NCBI GenBank assembly: GCA_046704385.1
Contig: JBJKSB010000015.1
Span: 1 to 45,330, forward strand
DNA: 45,330 bases
From: GH45 sp046704385
GTDB lineage: Bacteria > Bacteroidota > Bacteroidia > Bacteroidales > SZUA-534
Direction of reading: 5' to 3'
In this document: piece after piece, positions 17,053-30,100 of the stretch
How the letters are laid out: every line of letters begins with the position of its first letter
Numbering within the stretch: position 1 is the first letter of the stretch
Program-made: the position numbers and the translations under genes
The notes under the pieces: generated by a model
Told to the model about the DNA's origin: nothing
Database searches by the model: none
The model's input: the letters and a program-made list of their open reading frames with translations, nothing else

Positions 17053-17820
17053 TCAGCCTTTCCGTAAAAAACTCTCCAAATCGTACAACTGGTTTCGGCT
17101 TGCCTTTAAGGAAATATTAGTATTGTTGTAGTTTAATTGAACCTCTTTTTTTAATCGGTCAATACGCTTTACATAACTAATATTGATAATGATGGAACGG
17201 CTTATTTTAAAAAACGCATTCTCCGGGAACAGCTTTTCAATACGTCCAATATTTTTTGAGATTACTTCGTTTTTACTATTTACTAAATGAAGCGACGAAT
17301 AGCAGCCGTCGGCTTCAATATAAGCTATTTGTTCGGGTTCAAGCAGTATGGTGTCATGCGAATTGTGTATTACAATTTTTTGCCCGTTTTCAGTTTTAGC
17401 CTGGGTGTTATTTGCAGGTTGAACGGGTTCGGTTTCAATTTCAGTTTTTGCTTCAGCATAAAATCGTTCCAATACTTCTTCAATGTCCCTCTTGTTAACT
17501 GGTTTTTTTAGATAATCAAAGGCATTTTTTTTAAAAGCATCCAACAGGTAATCTTCGTACGATGTTACAAAAACAACCTTACAGGCAATTCCTAAATCAT
17601 TAATCTCATTTAAGATACTCAAACCATCCTTGTCCGGCATATCAATATCCAAAAATGCAATATCGGGTTTTAAGGTTGCCAGGTATTTAATGGCCATTCC
17701 CGATTCACTTAAACTTCTTAAAACCTTGATATTCTGAAACTCACCCAATAAATCTTCTAACGTCTCCCTCGAAAATAAATCATCGTCCACTATGATGCAC
17801 GACAACTGCTGTTTTGCCAT
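17053..17820 (-). CDS. LytTR-family response regulator
   Basis: Two-component transcription regulator of 255 residues. The receiver domain (about 6-125) has the acidic pocket VDDD, phospho-acceptor Asp58 in FLDIDMPDKDG, the switch Thr/Ser in FVTSYE and the Lys in LKKPVN. A polar linker (about 128-150) leads to a LytTR DNA-binding domain (about 152-255: IAYIEADGCYSSLHLV, then FFKISRSIIINISYVKRI). LytTR proteins bind pairs of short direct repeats upstream of target promoters. No sensor kinase lies next to it; LytS-type kinases in this phylum are often unlinked. It is divergent from the giant T9SS protein gene across a 341-bp spacer, so that gene is the first candidate target, together with autoregulation. 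Confidence 0.93.
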   Translation of the reverse strand: MAKQQLSCIIVDDDLFSRETLEDLLGEFQNIKVLRSLSESGMAIKYLATLKPDIAFLDIDMPDKDGLSILNEINDLGIACKVVFVTSYEDYLLDAFKKNAFDYLKKPVNKRDIEEVLERFYAEAKTEIETEPVQPANNTQAKTENGQKIVIHNSHDTILLEPEQIAYIEADGCYSSLHLVNSKNEVISKNIGRIEKLFPENAFFKISRSIIINISYVKRIDRLKKEVQLNYNNTNISLKASRNQLYDLESFLRKG

Positions 17821-17878
17821 AGAAATTCACTTTTATTTTGTTACCCAAAGATGTAAAAAATAAAGCATAAAAAACTTG

Positions 17879-17943
17879 TTTATTAAACATAAAAAATAAT
17901 TTATTTATTAAACCACATCATTCATTGATTATTCGTAATCAAT
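17879..17943. promoter_or_regulatory. Possible operator region between LytTR regulator and giant protein genes
   Basis: The decamer TTTATTAAAC occurs twice in direct orientation (17879-17888 and 17904-17913, 25 bp apart). Next to it is a foldback with 8-bp arms ATTGATTA/TAATCAAT around TTCG (17924-17943). LytTR regulators bind direct repeats, usually about 22 bp apart, so this pair is a candidate binding site; spacing is slightly long and AT-rich chance similarity is possible. The rest of 17821-18161 shows only a small CGGCA/TGCCG hairpin near 18062. Confidence 0.35.
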
Positions 17944-18161
17944 AATTGATCTCACACCTAAAAATTTTAGCGTAGCTGTTACCCATACTAATTTTAACTG
18001 CAATTTTCTCTCAAAGCACTTGTAATGCTAACAAGTAGAAAAACAGTTGATTAAAATATAACGGCAAATGCCGACCCTATTAAAAAGTAATAAACAAAAT
18101 GTTTTATAGCAGGGCCCTATGTACCTGTTGAAGTGAATTGAGAAAATTAAAACATCTGACT

Positions 18162-21100
18162 ATGAAGCGAATTTTTACATTGGTAATAACCTTATTTTGG
18201 GTGTTGAACCTGAATGCACAGGTTATTTATGTGGATGCTGATGCCACAGGTTCCAACGACGGTTCCAGTTGGCAAAATGCATACAACGATTTAAGTGTAG
18301 CCATTGCAGCTGCACAAAGTGGCAACCAGGTATGGGTGGCCGCCGGAGTGTATTATCCGACCAGCCAGCCCGCTTACGCGGTAGGTTCGGCCGACAAGAA
18401 GTTTAACCACTTCACCCTTAAAAATGGGGTATCTATTATTGGTGGTTTTGCCGGTGACGAAACCGATGTTTCGCAGCGCGACTTAACGGCCAACAAATCG
18501 GTATTGAGTGGCGACATCGACCAAAACGATAATGTTGAAGCCGATGGTTACGATGCCGATTACAACAAAGTAGTGGGCAGCAACACTTATAAACTGTTTT
18601 ATTTTCCACAAGGCAGTAACATAGATTCCACTGCTGTGCTCGACGGCTTTATATTGACCGGGGCCCGGTCCGACAATTCAGTTTATCCATATAATGACGG
18701 GGGAGCTTTTCTTTGCCTTGATGCTTCACCTAAAGTAGAAAACTGTCAGTTTTATGGTAACTATGCCAAAGATGGAGGGGGAGCTGTTTACGTTGAACGT
18801 AGTTCAATAATTTTAAAAAATTGTACTTTTTCGGGTAACTATGCCACAAATCATGGTGGAGCTGTTGAATTTTTAGCTACAAGTGCAAAATTATACGGAT
18901 GTTCTTTTATAAACAATAAAGGTGGTGCCGGTGGTGCCGTTTGTGTGGATGCTGGTGATGAAACTTCAATTATTGAAAATTGTTTATTCGATGGTAACGT
19001 GAATAATCCCGGTGGTAATGGGGGTGGTATTTCTATTGGTAGTGCAAAAGTATTTATGAAAAATACCACGTTTACGAATAACCGGTCCGATGATTTTGGT
19101 GGCGGTGTTGTTTATTATAACGACTGTGATGTTGATATGATAAACTGTATCGTTAATAATAACTACGCTAAAAATTGGGGTGGTGGTATTGGTGCTGCTA
19201 CCGATCCTGGTCATCGTGGAAATGTACGTATCCTAAATTCTAAAATTCAGGGAAATGAAGTTGGAATCTCATTTGGTGGAGGTTTGGGTATTAACTATAA
19301 CTTCGATTGTAAAATATATAATTCATTGTTTAGCGGGAATAAAATTCCGGTTCAGACTACAAATTACGGAGGAGAAGCTATTGGTATTCATAATTATTCG
19401 AACGTTGAAATTTACAACTGTTCGCTTATTTCAGGACAGGATGATGGTATGGCTGGTTTAAATGTTGTCAATAATTCACATATAAAAATTTACAATAGTG
19501 TTATATGGGAAGGGGACGGCGAATATTATAATAATAATACGGTAGACCCTACTGATAATTCAACCGTTGATATATACAATTCAAGAACAGGCAGTACGCA
19601 GGCTTCAATAAATGGAAACACCAATGCCAATCCCGGTATTATTACCGACCCGAGCACTATCGTAGCTCCGTCCTCTGAAGGTGATTTTGGCTTTGGTGCT
19701 ACATCACCGTGCAATAATGCAGGATTAAATTCTTATTTGCCCAAAGATGTTTATGATCTGGATGGCGATGGCAATACTACCGAAACCATTCCTTACGACC
19801 TGAATGGTAACCCCCGTATTTATGCCGGCGTTGTCGATTTGGGCTGCTTCGAGGGACAACCGATTGCAAATTCGGGTTATGCACTTGGTTTTTGGGGTAA
19901 TGGAAGTGTAAAATTAGGCAATGGTATCGATTTAAGTGGCAAAGATTTTACAATCGAACTCTGGTATTACATGCTGGATGGAATGGATGCCAACTGGCAT
20001 AATATTTTTGGCAATGATCCTGGAACCCTTAGCCAGCGGAGCCCCCTTGTACATGTTAAAAATAATAATGAATTGGAGTTTGGTTACGGCGATGGAACAG
20101 ACTACCGTCAGCAAACAACCGGCAATGTATTAAATCTTAACCAATGGAACCATATTGCCTTAACATTTAACAATGCTACTAACACCTTAAAATTATATGT
20201 TAATGAAAAACAAGTAGGTGAAATTAGCGGTTATGGTGAAGTAGTTTCGACTCCTCTATTATATATCAATGCTGATGGAAGTTTACGCGGTAATATTGAT
20301 GAGTTTCGTGTTTGGGGCGAGGAACGAACTGCTCAGGAATTAATTGACAATAAAAACCGATCACTTTATGGTAATGAACAAAATTTGTTGTTATACTATA
20401 ATTTTGATCAGATTACATCCGGAGATATTGAAGACGTAGCAGGAATTAATAATGGTAGCATTTTAAGCGGTTCCCAAGCTTCAATTATTGGTAGTGATGC
20501 CATTGGTACACCTGTTTTAAAAAGTATTAGCAATGTGGGCGTTGACGGTTTTACCATACATTGGTATCCGGTAAATAATGCTACTGGATATTTTATTGAT
20601 ATAGCTACCGACAAAAATTTTAGCAATCTTGTAAGATCAAATGAATCAGCGGGTCTTGATACCAGTTATACTGTAAGTGGATTAGGTAAAGACCTGGTTT
20701 ATTATTATAAGGTAAAAAGCAATTTCGGGGGTGCTGCCTATCAGTATGGAACAATTACAACAACTGGATCAGGTGATTTTGTGGTGAATGCGTCATCACA
20801 AAATGAGTCTGGGTTTACTTTATTGTGGAGTCCGGTAACAGGAGCAACTGATTATTTTGTGGATATTGCAACGGATCTGGCTTTAAAAAATAAAGTTATT
20901 ACATCGGCATCTACAAGTGGTGCAGAAAGATATGTGGCTTCAGGAACTGAGTTTAATCAGGGAAAAAAATACTATTACCGTGTAGCTTCAGATAATAATG
21001 ATACCTCTGTGGTTGATTTTGCGGTAACAACCATGACAAATCCGGGTAATGCTCTTTGGTTAGATGGTAAGTACGATTATGTCAATGCCAACCTGATTGC

Positions 21101-24100
21101 CGGGCAGGGGACAAAGACCCAGGCAACCATGGAATGCTGGGCTTATGTCGATCCTACTGAAACCCGGGGCACTATTTTGGCCATTAATACGGCTGGTGGG
21201 GGTGCCAAATATCTTTTACAGTACGATTCACAAAACGGTTATAGCCTTTTTGACCAGCAATCGAATCAAAGCATCAATTCATACGATTTCCGCAGAGGCG
21301 CATGGGTACATCTGGCTGTTACCATGAGTGAAAACAGTACCTGTTCCTTCTATTTAAACGGGAAACTTGTTGGTACCACTGCCAACGGTGCATTACCACT
21401 TACTAGTGGCGATCAGGTTTCGTTTGGACAGACGTTTGATGGAACCGGTACTTCCAACTTCTTTAAAGGTGCCATCGATGAAGTCAGGTTCTGGTCAACA
21501 GTTCGCACGCAATCTGAAATACAGGCCAATATGAACAAGGCACTCACCGGTACTGAAGCAGAATTATTTGCTTATTATAACTTCGACCAGGGCGAAGGCC
21601 AGTCTGTTTATGAAAAGAAAAACGGGTTGAATGCCACTATTGTTGGAGGAAATGCGACGTGGATTGAATCGAATGCTTTGATAACACCACTGGTGTTATC
21701 GGTAACCGATATTTCCCCATCGACAGCTACCTTAAACTGGAATGCAGTGGATGGCGCTACCGATTATAAAATTGAAGTGGCAACTGATATCAATTTCAGC
21801 AACATTGTAAAAACCATTGCTTCAACCGGAAATGTGATCACTTATAACATTACCGGACTCAACGAAAATACCGATTATTACATTCGTTTGGCATCTTTAA
21901 CCAATAGTTGGAGTAACTGGGATTTGACCGAAAATATTTCTACGTTGCTTACTCCTCCTGGAAATGCTCTTGCATTCAATGGGGTTGATGGTGAAGTGAA
22001 TATAGGCAATGTAATGAGTAGTGACTGGAACTATCTTACCCTGGAAGCATGGGTCAAACTATCTCCCGATCAAACAGCTGATTATCCAAGAATAGTTGGT
22101 AACTATGGAAATTATGCTGGCTTCTCGTTGAATCTTTGGAGGGAAACGCATCAACCGTATTTTGAATTTATGAATGCAAATGGAGCCACATGGGATACAA
22201 TTATGGCTCCTCATACAATCTGTGATAACTTATGGCACCATATTGCCTGTACCTACGATGGCACTGATATGAAACTGTATTTAGACGGGGAAATATTTGC
22301 CTCTAAGAATAATCCCGGGGCTATAATCAAGCAGGAGACCCTAAATACAGGTATTGGAAATCAAAATGGAGCTGCACCTTTAAATGGAATACTTGATGAA
22401 ATCCGAATTTGGAATATTGCCCGTACCCAGGCTGAAATTAAAACTGATGCGCATAATACCTTAACAGGTACAGAACCTGGTCTGGTTTCTTATTATAACC
22501 TGGACAAAGCCGATGGCACCACTTTTACTGATGCAGCCGGAAACAATAATGGGACGATGACAGGTGGTGTAACCTGGGCAGAATCAAAAGCGTTGATTAC
22601 ACCCTTTACTTTATCGGCAACAAATATTGACAGTGCCAGCTTCACCGCAACTTGGGAGGCCATACCCAATGCTGGTAAATATTATCTGTGGGTGGCAACT
22701 GATACATTCCTTACACAACCGGTTGAAGGGTTGGAAAAGGTTGATGTAGGTAACGTGCATACATACAATATTACAGGTCTCGACGAACACACCACCTATT
22801 TTTATGGCGTAATGAGCGTTACCGACCGCGAAAGTGCCTGGTCGGCTGGCCGCCAGGTGAAAACGACCGGCTCTTCGAATGGTGAGTTGGCCATTGATTT
22901 ATCAGCCCCCAACACTAACATCGATATATCATCTCTGATTCCCAAGTTTGCAGGAAAAAATGCAGGGGCTATTACCGGCTGGTTTAAAACCACTCATGAG
23001 GGCCTCATCTTTAGAATGGCTGATAGCCCAAGTTCAAGTGGTAACCAGGTTTGGTTATGGGTTGGCCACGCCGGAATCGAACGTAGAAGCATGCTTTTTG
23101 AAATCTCAAGAGGTGGTACTATAGTGCAAAGCATGAGTGTAATGAGCGGAAATAATACCTATCTGGATGGTAAATGGCACCATATTGCTGTCATTACAGG
23201 CGATGGAGACAACCGTATTTTAATCGATGGCAAAGAACAAGAGATTTGGTATACAGACGATTTTGGAAATTCTCAAACGCAGGAATTTTCAAATATTACA
23301 AATCCGTCTTATTTTGTTGTTGGGTATGGTCCCGTGCAGGTAGATGAACTGGCATTTTATAAAAACCCCATAACCAATGCTGAAGCGATTGACCGGGCAC
23401 ACCGGAAGTTAACCGGTACCGAAACAGGTTTGCTGGCATACTATAATTTCGACAACCAAAACGCCAATGATGTGGCCTTTGGCCACAATGGCATTGTGCC
23501 GGCTTCGGCTACATATGTCAGGGCCCATGTTAACCAGATTCCATTTTTGAATGCACCGGTTCAGGGTGTAACCGTTGCTGATTTAAGCTGGGAAGCCATT
23601 AATGGTGCTACTCAGTATAACATTGATGTAGCAAAAGATAAATTGTTCCAGGATAAAATTGTGGATAACCAAAGCCTTACTGGCACAAGTTACCATTTGG
23701 ATAACCTGGATAAAAACACCAAATATTATTACCATGTTAAGGCAAAGGTCAATGGCGAATGGGGCGAATATTCGGCAACAGGTGAGCTGTTTACGTTGCC
23801 GGGTAAAGCGCTGCAATTAAATGGCGTTGACCAGTATTTAACCTGCGATGGTATTTCAGATAATCCATCCGACCAGGCTACCATTGAATGTTGGGTTAAG
23901 TTAGACGCTGATGCCAGCCATAACGGGACCATTTGGGCCAATAACCAGGGTACGGATACTCCCTACATATTATATTACGATTTCACAAATCAAAAGCTTA
24001 ATGTTGGAACATCAACATCACTTACAAGCGGGACGTTAACTGATTTAGCCAGCCAAAAAATTAATTTGCTGGTGGGTTGGCACCATATTGCCGTAACAAT

Positions 24101-27100
24101 TATCAAAGATGGATTGTCTGATGTTTATATCGATGGTAAAAAGGTGTCGGAATTTACTTATTCTCTTGCTCCAATTGTTGGTGGAAACATTCTATCGATT
24201 GGTGATGGAACAAATTATACCGGTGACAACTTTAAAGGCGAAATGGATGAGTTCCGCGTTTGGAATACTGCTTTAACGCAAGCCCAGATACGTGTTAATA
24301 TGAATTTGTCAAAACCGGGCGATCCAAATGGTAATTTGATAGCGCATTATACATTTGATGAAATAGCCGACGGGAATACAGTATTTAAAGACTGGGCAAA
24401 ATACAATAATGCCACCATTGTAAGCGGGGCTACCAATACAAATTCCGAAGGGGTGATTATTCCAATAACACTGGAGGCTACTAACCCGACACCTGGCAGC
24501 TTCGATATGCATATTAACAATATAGCATCGGCTAAAAGCTTTGAAATTGAAGTGGCTTATGATTCAACGTTTGTGCCGCCGCTGGCTGTACTTAAAAATA
24601 TTGGCCGTAACCTCGATAATACCGTGGATGGTTTATGTCCCGGTGTGAAATATTACTATCGAACCCGTGCCATTTACGATGAAAATACCCTTAGTGAATG
24701 GAGTGCATCTGATACCATAAGCACTGTGAATCAGGATGCTAAAATTAAAAACCTGGCAGCAACACAGGGCGACTATTCACAAAAACTTAAATTGTCGTGG
24801 GAATGTGATAACAGCTACCTGGTAAACGATTTTGTAATTAAGCGGCGCAATGTGGGCGACCCGGAATTTACATTCCTGGCTGATGTGCCCAATAATGCTG
24901 ACTTTTACCAGTTTATTGATACACTGGCACAACCTGGAACCTATTATGAATATACCGTTCAGGGAATGAGCCATTGTTATAATAACGATACTAAAATTGA
25001 TACCACTAATGTGGGATATAATATTCCGGCACTTACATTGAGTAAGGAAATTAATGCACAAACACAACAGGCATATATCCGCCTCGACTGGGATTATAGT
25101 CCCGGTTTCTGCCGAAACGTGGAAATTGTTCGAACTAATACTGAAACCGGTATTACCCAAACTTTCCAGGAGGTTGCCGACAGCCTGGTTTACCGCGATG
25201 GTGATGTTTCTTTATGTACACCTTACAGCTATCAACTGGTGGCCAAAACTGCCGATTATGGCGATGTAAAATCTCCAACCGGCTTGTTTACGCTCGAAGA
25301 GGATATTTTTGATGCTATTGACACTCTTGATGCATCAAAAGGTTACTTTGACAACAAGATTACCTTAAACTGGACTTCGCACAAGCAAAATATTATTGAC
25401 GAGTACCAGATTTCGCGCCGCAAATATGCCAACGGCGACCCGTGGCAGGTGGTTAAAGTAATAGACAAAGGGACAACCCAGGTGTGGATTGACGAAGATG
25501 CCATTGCAGGCGAATATTATGAGTACCTGCTTGTAGGTCTTGGCACCTGCGGACAAAATACGCTGTATACCGATTCGGTTACTTCAGTTGGTTTCCGTCA
25601 GCCTGAGGGCACCATGGCCGGGCAAATTACTTACCAGGGCGGTAACCCGGTATTTAATGTAAAACTTACAGTTGGCAACAGCGACAACTCTGTTTTAGGT
25701 TCCTGCCTGAGCTTCAGCGGCAGCGACAGCCTGAAAATTAACCCGGTAAAAAGTTTCGATATGAGCCAGGGTACAACTGTCGAAATGTGGTTGAACCCGT
25801 CAACACTTAGTCAAAACTTTATTTTGTACAAAAACTCCGGCTTAACCATCGATTATACTTCCGATGGAACGCTTTCAGCTTTGTCGGGCAGTGCATTGGC
25901 ACAATATAATTTAAGTACCGATGCCAATAATGTATGGCAAAACAGCTCATGGAATCATCTGGCTGTAGTTACTAAAGCCAATTCACTGGAAATTCTCATT
26001 AATGGCCAACCGGTTGTTACAAACACAAATGCCACATCACCGGCATTCGGTACAACCATGGTGGCTGATGGTTACAGTGGTCTTTTGGATGAGCTTCGGG
26101 TTTGGAATGTTGCACGTGCCGATAGTGTTATAGACAGGTACAAAGGTTTAATGCTGGGACGCGATCAGAATAATATGATTTGTAACCTGCGTTTTGACGA
26201 AGGCCGCGGAACCAAGGCATTCGACCACTCGCGTATTGATAACGATCCTACCAAATCGCATGGTGAAATTTACGGCGCTGTTTATTCAGCCAGTGTACCT
26301 TCAACAGCTACTTTATCGCTTGGGGCAAAGACAGAACCTACCGGTAATTACATGGCCAAAGGTATTTGGTTTAAGGGCAGCGGAAATACTTACACTATCA
26401 CCCCGTCATTCGGTGTGCATGAGTTCGATCCTGCAAACCGTTCGATGCTGATTAGTGAAAGTTCATTGATCCTAAACAACCAGAATTTCACCGATATTTC
26501 ATCGTTTGTAGTAACAGGAAATGTTAAATACTACGGTGCCGACTTCCCTGTTGAGGGTGTAATGTTGGCCATTGATGGACAGACTTGTGTTTCAGCCGAA
26601 GGTGCTCCAATTACTACCGGCGCTGACGGTAATTTCACCATCGAAGTGCCTATTGGAGAACACTTTATTTCGGTTCAAAAAATCAACAACACTTTCTCTG
26701 AAGGCTATTTCCCGCCAAAAGATGCAACCGGTAATGTGACTTATCATTTATTTGATAACCCTGTTTCAGGAATCCAGTTTGTCGATTCTACCTTTATGAC
26801 CGTTGCCGGACGTATCGTTGGTGGTACTGTTGAGGGCGACAAGGAGATTGGTTTTGGTAAATCGAAAAATAACCTGGGGGTTTGTAATTTCACTATTGAG
26901 GCTACAAAAGGTTATCCTATTGATGGCACCAATAGTACCATAACGGTTTCCACCAATGCACAAACTGGTGAGTACGAGATGAAACTGTATCCCGAGGTTT
27001 ACCAGTTTGTGGTTGATGTTACCCATCATATTGGTAACAGTCTTTACAACTTTAACAGTGTCGACGATTTGGCTATGATTAACCTGGCCGACCCAATGCT

Positions 27101-30100
27101 CGAAAATACAGCTACCGATACAGCTACACTTACTACTATTACTGGTACTGATACCACTTATCGTGATACAGTTTATCAGTATAAATATTATTTAAAACGT
27201 AACTGGGTTTACCGTAAAGTACCAACTATTGAGGTGCTTAGCGCTAATAACAATCCGTATTTCTACGACAGTGTTGAATACGTTCAGGATGCCAATAAAG
27301 ACACAGTTCCGTTTACGCTGATAAATGCCGATGGAAGCAATCGCCTGGCTTATCCGGCCTTTACCAAAGGTAATTTCTATAATACACAGATACTTGTTTA
27401 TGAGCAATATACAAATGCAGATAACAGTAATATTGATAAGGTTCCGGTGCAGGATGGAACGGTAACAGTAATTAATGGTTGTGCTACTTATCCGGCTCCG
27501 GTGGATTATACCATTTTCAATGGTAAAGTGGATTACAGTTTCATTGGCGGATTCCCTAACCCAACCGTGGATAATACCAGCCCTGAATTAAGCTATACCA
27601 AAACTTTCGAGGTTCACTCCTATACAGGTCAGGGTGGAGCAATGCAAAGCCAGTGGCCGGCTAACGGACCATTCCGTGCTTATGTATTCGGAGGTATCCC
27701 AACCGGGCAAAACTTTGTAACTCAGGGACCTGATCAGGTTGACTTTATTTTACGCGACCCTCCGGGATCAAACAGTTCGGCTTCGTTCGAAAAGGGCTTT
27801 ACAGTTACAAATAGTGTTACCAATAGTTTCGATAATTCAACATCCGTAAACACAAGTCTGGATGTCGACCTGGGTTGGGAGATGACTACATTTGTGGGTT
27901 TTGGTGCAGGTATTATTAGTACCAGCGAGCAGGTAGCCAATGTTGATGCCGGTATCGGGTTCGATTCTAATTATTCAGGAGCCCACAGCCAGGAACAAAG
28001 CACAACTTACACACAAACATACAGTACCAGCGACGATCCTGCTTACGATGGTGCTATGGGTGATTTATATTTTGGCCATTCAACCAACATCAATTATGGG
28101 GTATCAAATTGCATTAAAATTATTCCTGCAGGCACAGGTGAAACTGAGCTGAGTACAAGTGTTGATGGATTTACAGTTGGATTAAAGAAAGGGCTTAACC
28201 TTGGACTTACTTACGGAACTTCGTTTGTTTATACACAGGATCATATAGAAAATTACCTGATCCCCAACCTTGAAGATATTTCAAGCAATTTAGGCGGCCA
28301 GGGTCTGACTGATTCAGCATCGTTCTATACACAACAGGCAGATTTGTGGCGTAAAACGTTGGCAGAGAATGAGTACGATAAATATCTTGCCATCAAGTAT
28401 AAGAATTTATTCCCCGACAATAAAAATATATCGTTCGATGCGGGTGCTATTTACAGTGAATCGATGCAAAGTGAAACTACCGAAAACCATTCGTCATCAT
28501 TCGAATTCACTATTAATGCTTCTGTTTCCACCGAGTTGGGCTTCGAAGTGTTTGGCATGGGTTCAACCTGGAAAATGGACACCGAGGTAAGCCATTCGAG
28601 TTCAACAGAAACTGAAAATTCTACCACAAATTCTAAAACAGTCAGCTTTACCTTAAATGATGGTGACCAGGGTGACTATTTCAGTGTAGATATTTTAAAA
28701 TCGCCGTTCGGTTTTGGTCCGGTATTTAGCACCCTGGGTGGTGAAAGTGCCTGTCCATATGAACCTGGAACTAAAGTTCAGTATGCCGATTATCTTGGTA
28801 AAACACATCCGGCCGATTTCAACAACGACTTCCAGTTGAATTACCCGACCATGCAGATTGAGGTACCAAAAATTTCAGCTGATAATGCAATTGTTTCAGG
28901 AGTACCTGATAATCAGCCAGCCGTATTTACATTGAAACTTTCGAACCAGTCGGAAATTAATGCTGATAACTGGTTTACCCTTGAACTGGATGGTTCAAGC
29001 AACCCATATGGGGCAAAAGTTAAAATGGACGGGGCTGCTATTGTAAACGGTGTATCTATTATGATTCCGGGGGGATCGACCCTGACTAAAACACTTGAGG
29101 TGGAAAAAGGCCAGGCTGCTATAAATGATTATAATGGAATCAGATTGATCCTGCACTCGCAGTGCCAGTTCGACCCAACCGATGATGTGGCCGATATTGC
29201 AGACACGGTTACCATTTCGGCTAATTTTGTACCTACATGTACCGATGTTTCCTTGTTGAATCCTGCTGATAACTGGATTATGAACACCGATGCAAATAAT
29301 CAGATGCCGGTGAAAATAACAGGTTACAACGTGAATCAGGGTACTTTCGAAAAAATGGCCTTCCAGTACAAAGCTGAATCAGCTTCAAGCTGGAATACGG
29401 TTGCCATGTTCTATAACGATACTACAAACTACGCTGCTGATGGTGGTGAGAAATATAAAATTGATGGTGCCGGATCGATAGATTACAACTGGGATATGAG
29501 TGCCTTACAGGATAAAGTTTACCAGGTAAGGGCTACCTCGTTGTGTACCGATGGTTCGGTAACCGAGGGCGAAGCACATACAGGTACGTTGGACAATACA
29601 AGGCCAACGGTATTCGGTACACCAAGCCCGGCCGATGGCATACTCGATCCGAACGACGATATTATGGTAACCTTTAACGAACCTGTTGATGCAGGTGCCG
29701 TTACTCCTTATAATATTGATGTTCAGGGTGTACTTAATGGTGCGGCTATAAACCATGGCACCAGCGTGAGCCTCGACGGTAATGGTGATTATATTACTAC
29801 ACCAGCCGGTATTCAGTTTAACAGCCAGTCGTTTACCATTGATGAATGGCTTCGCAAACCAGCTGGTGAAACCGGGGTGATTGCCTCGCAGGGAACTACC
29901 CGGAATTGGTTTGAGGTTTATTTTGCCAACGATTCAGTTTACATGGCTACCAGCCATAAAAATATCGCCGGTAAACTTACCGTTGATGACGATCAATGGC
30001 ACCATTATTCTTTTGAGTATGATGCAAACAGCGGCAATGCCATCATTTACATGGATGACAAGCTAATTGCTGAAAAACCATTTGAACCGGTAAATACCAC

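Noticed and set aside
18138..18161. TTG at 18138 as start of the giant protein
   Set aside because: It would add eight charged residues before an excellent signal peptide that begins at the ATG at 18162.
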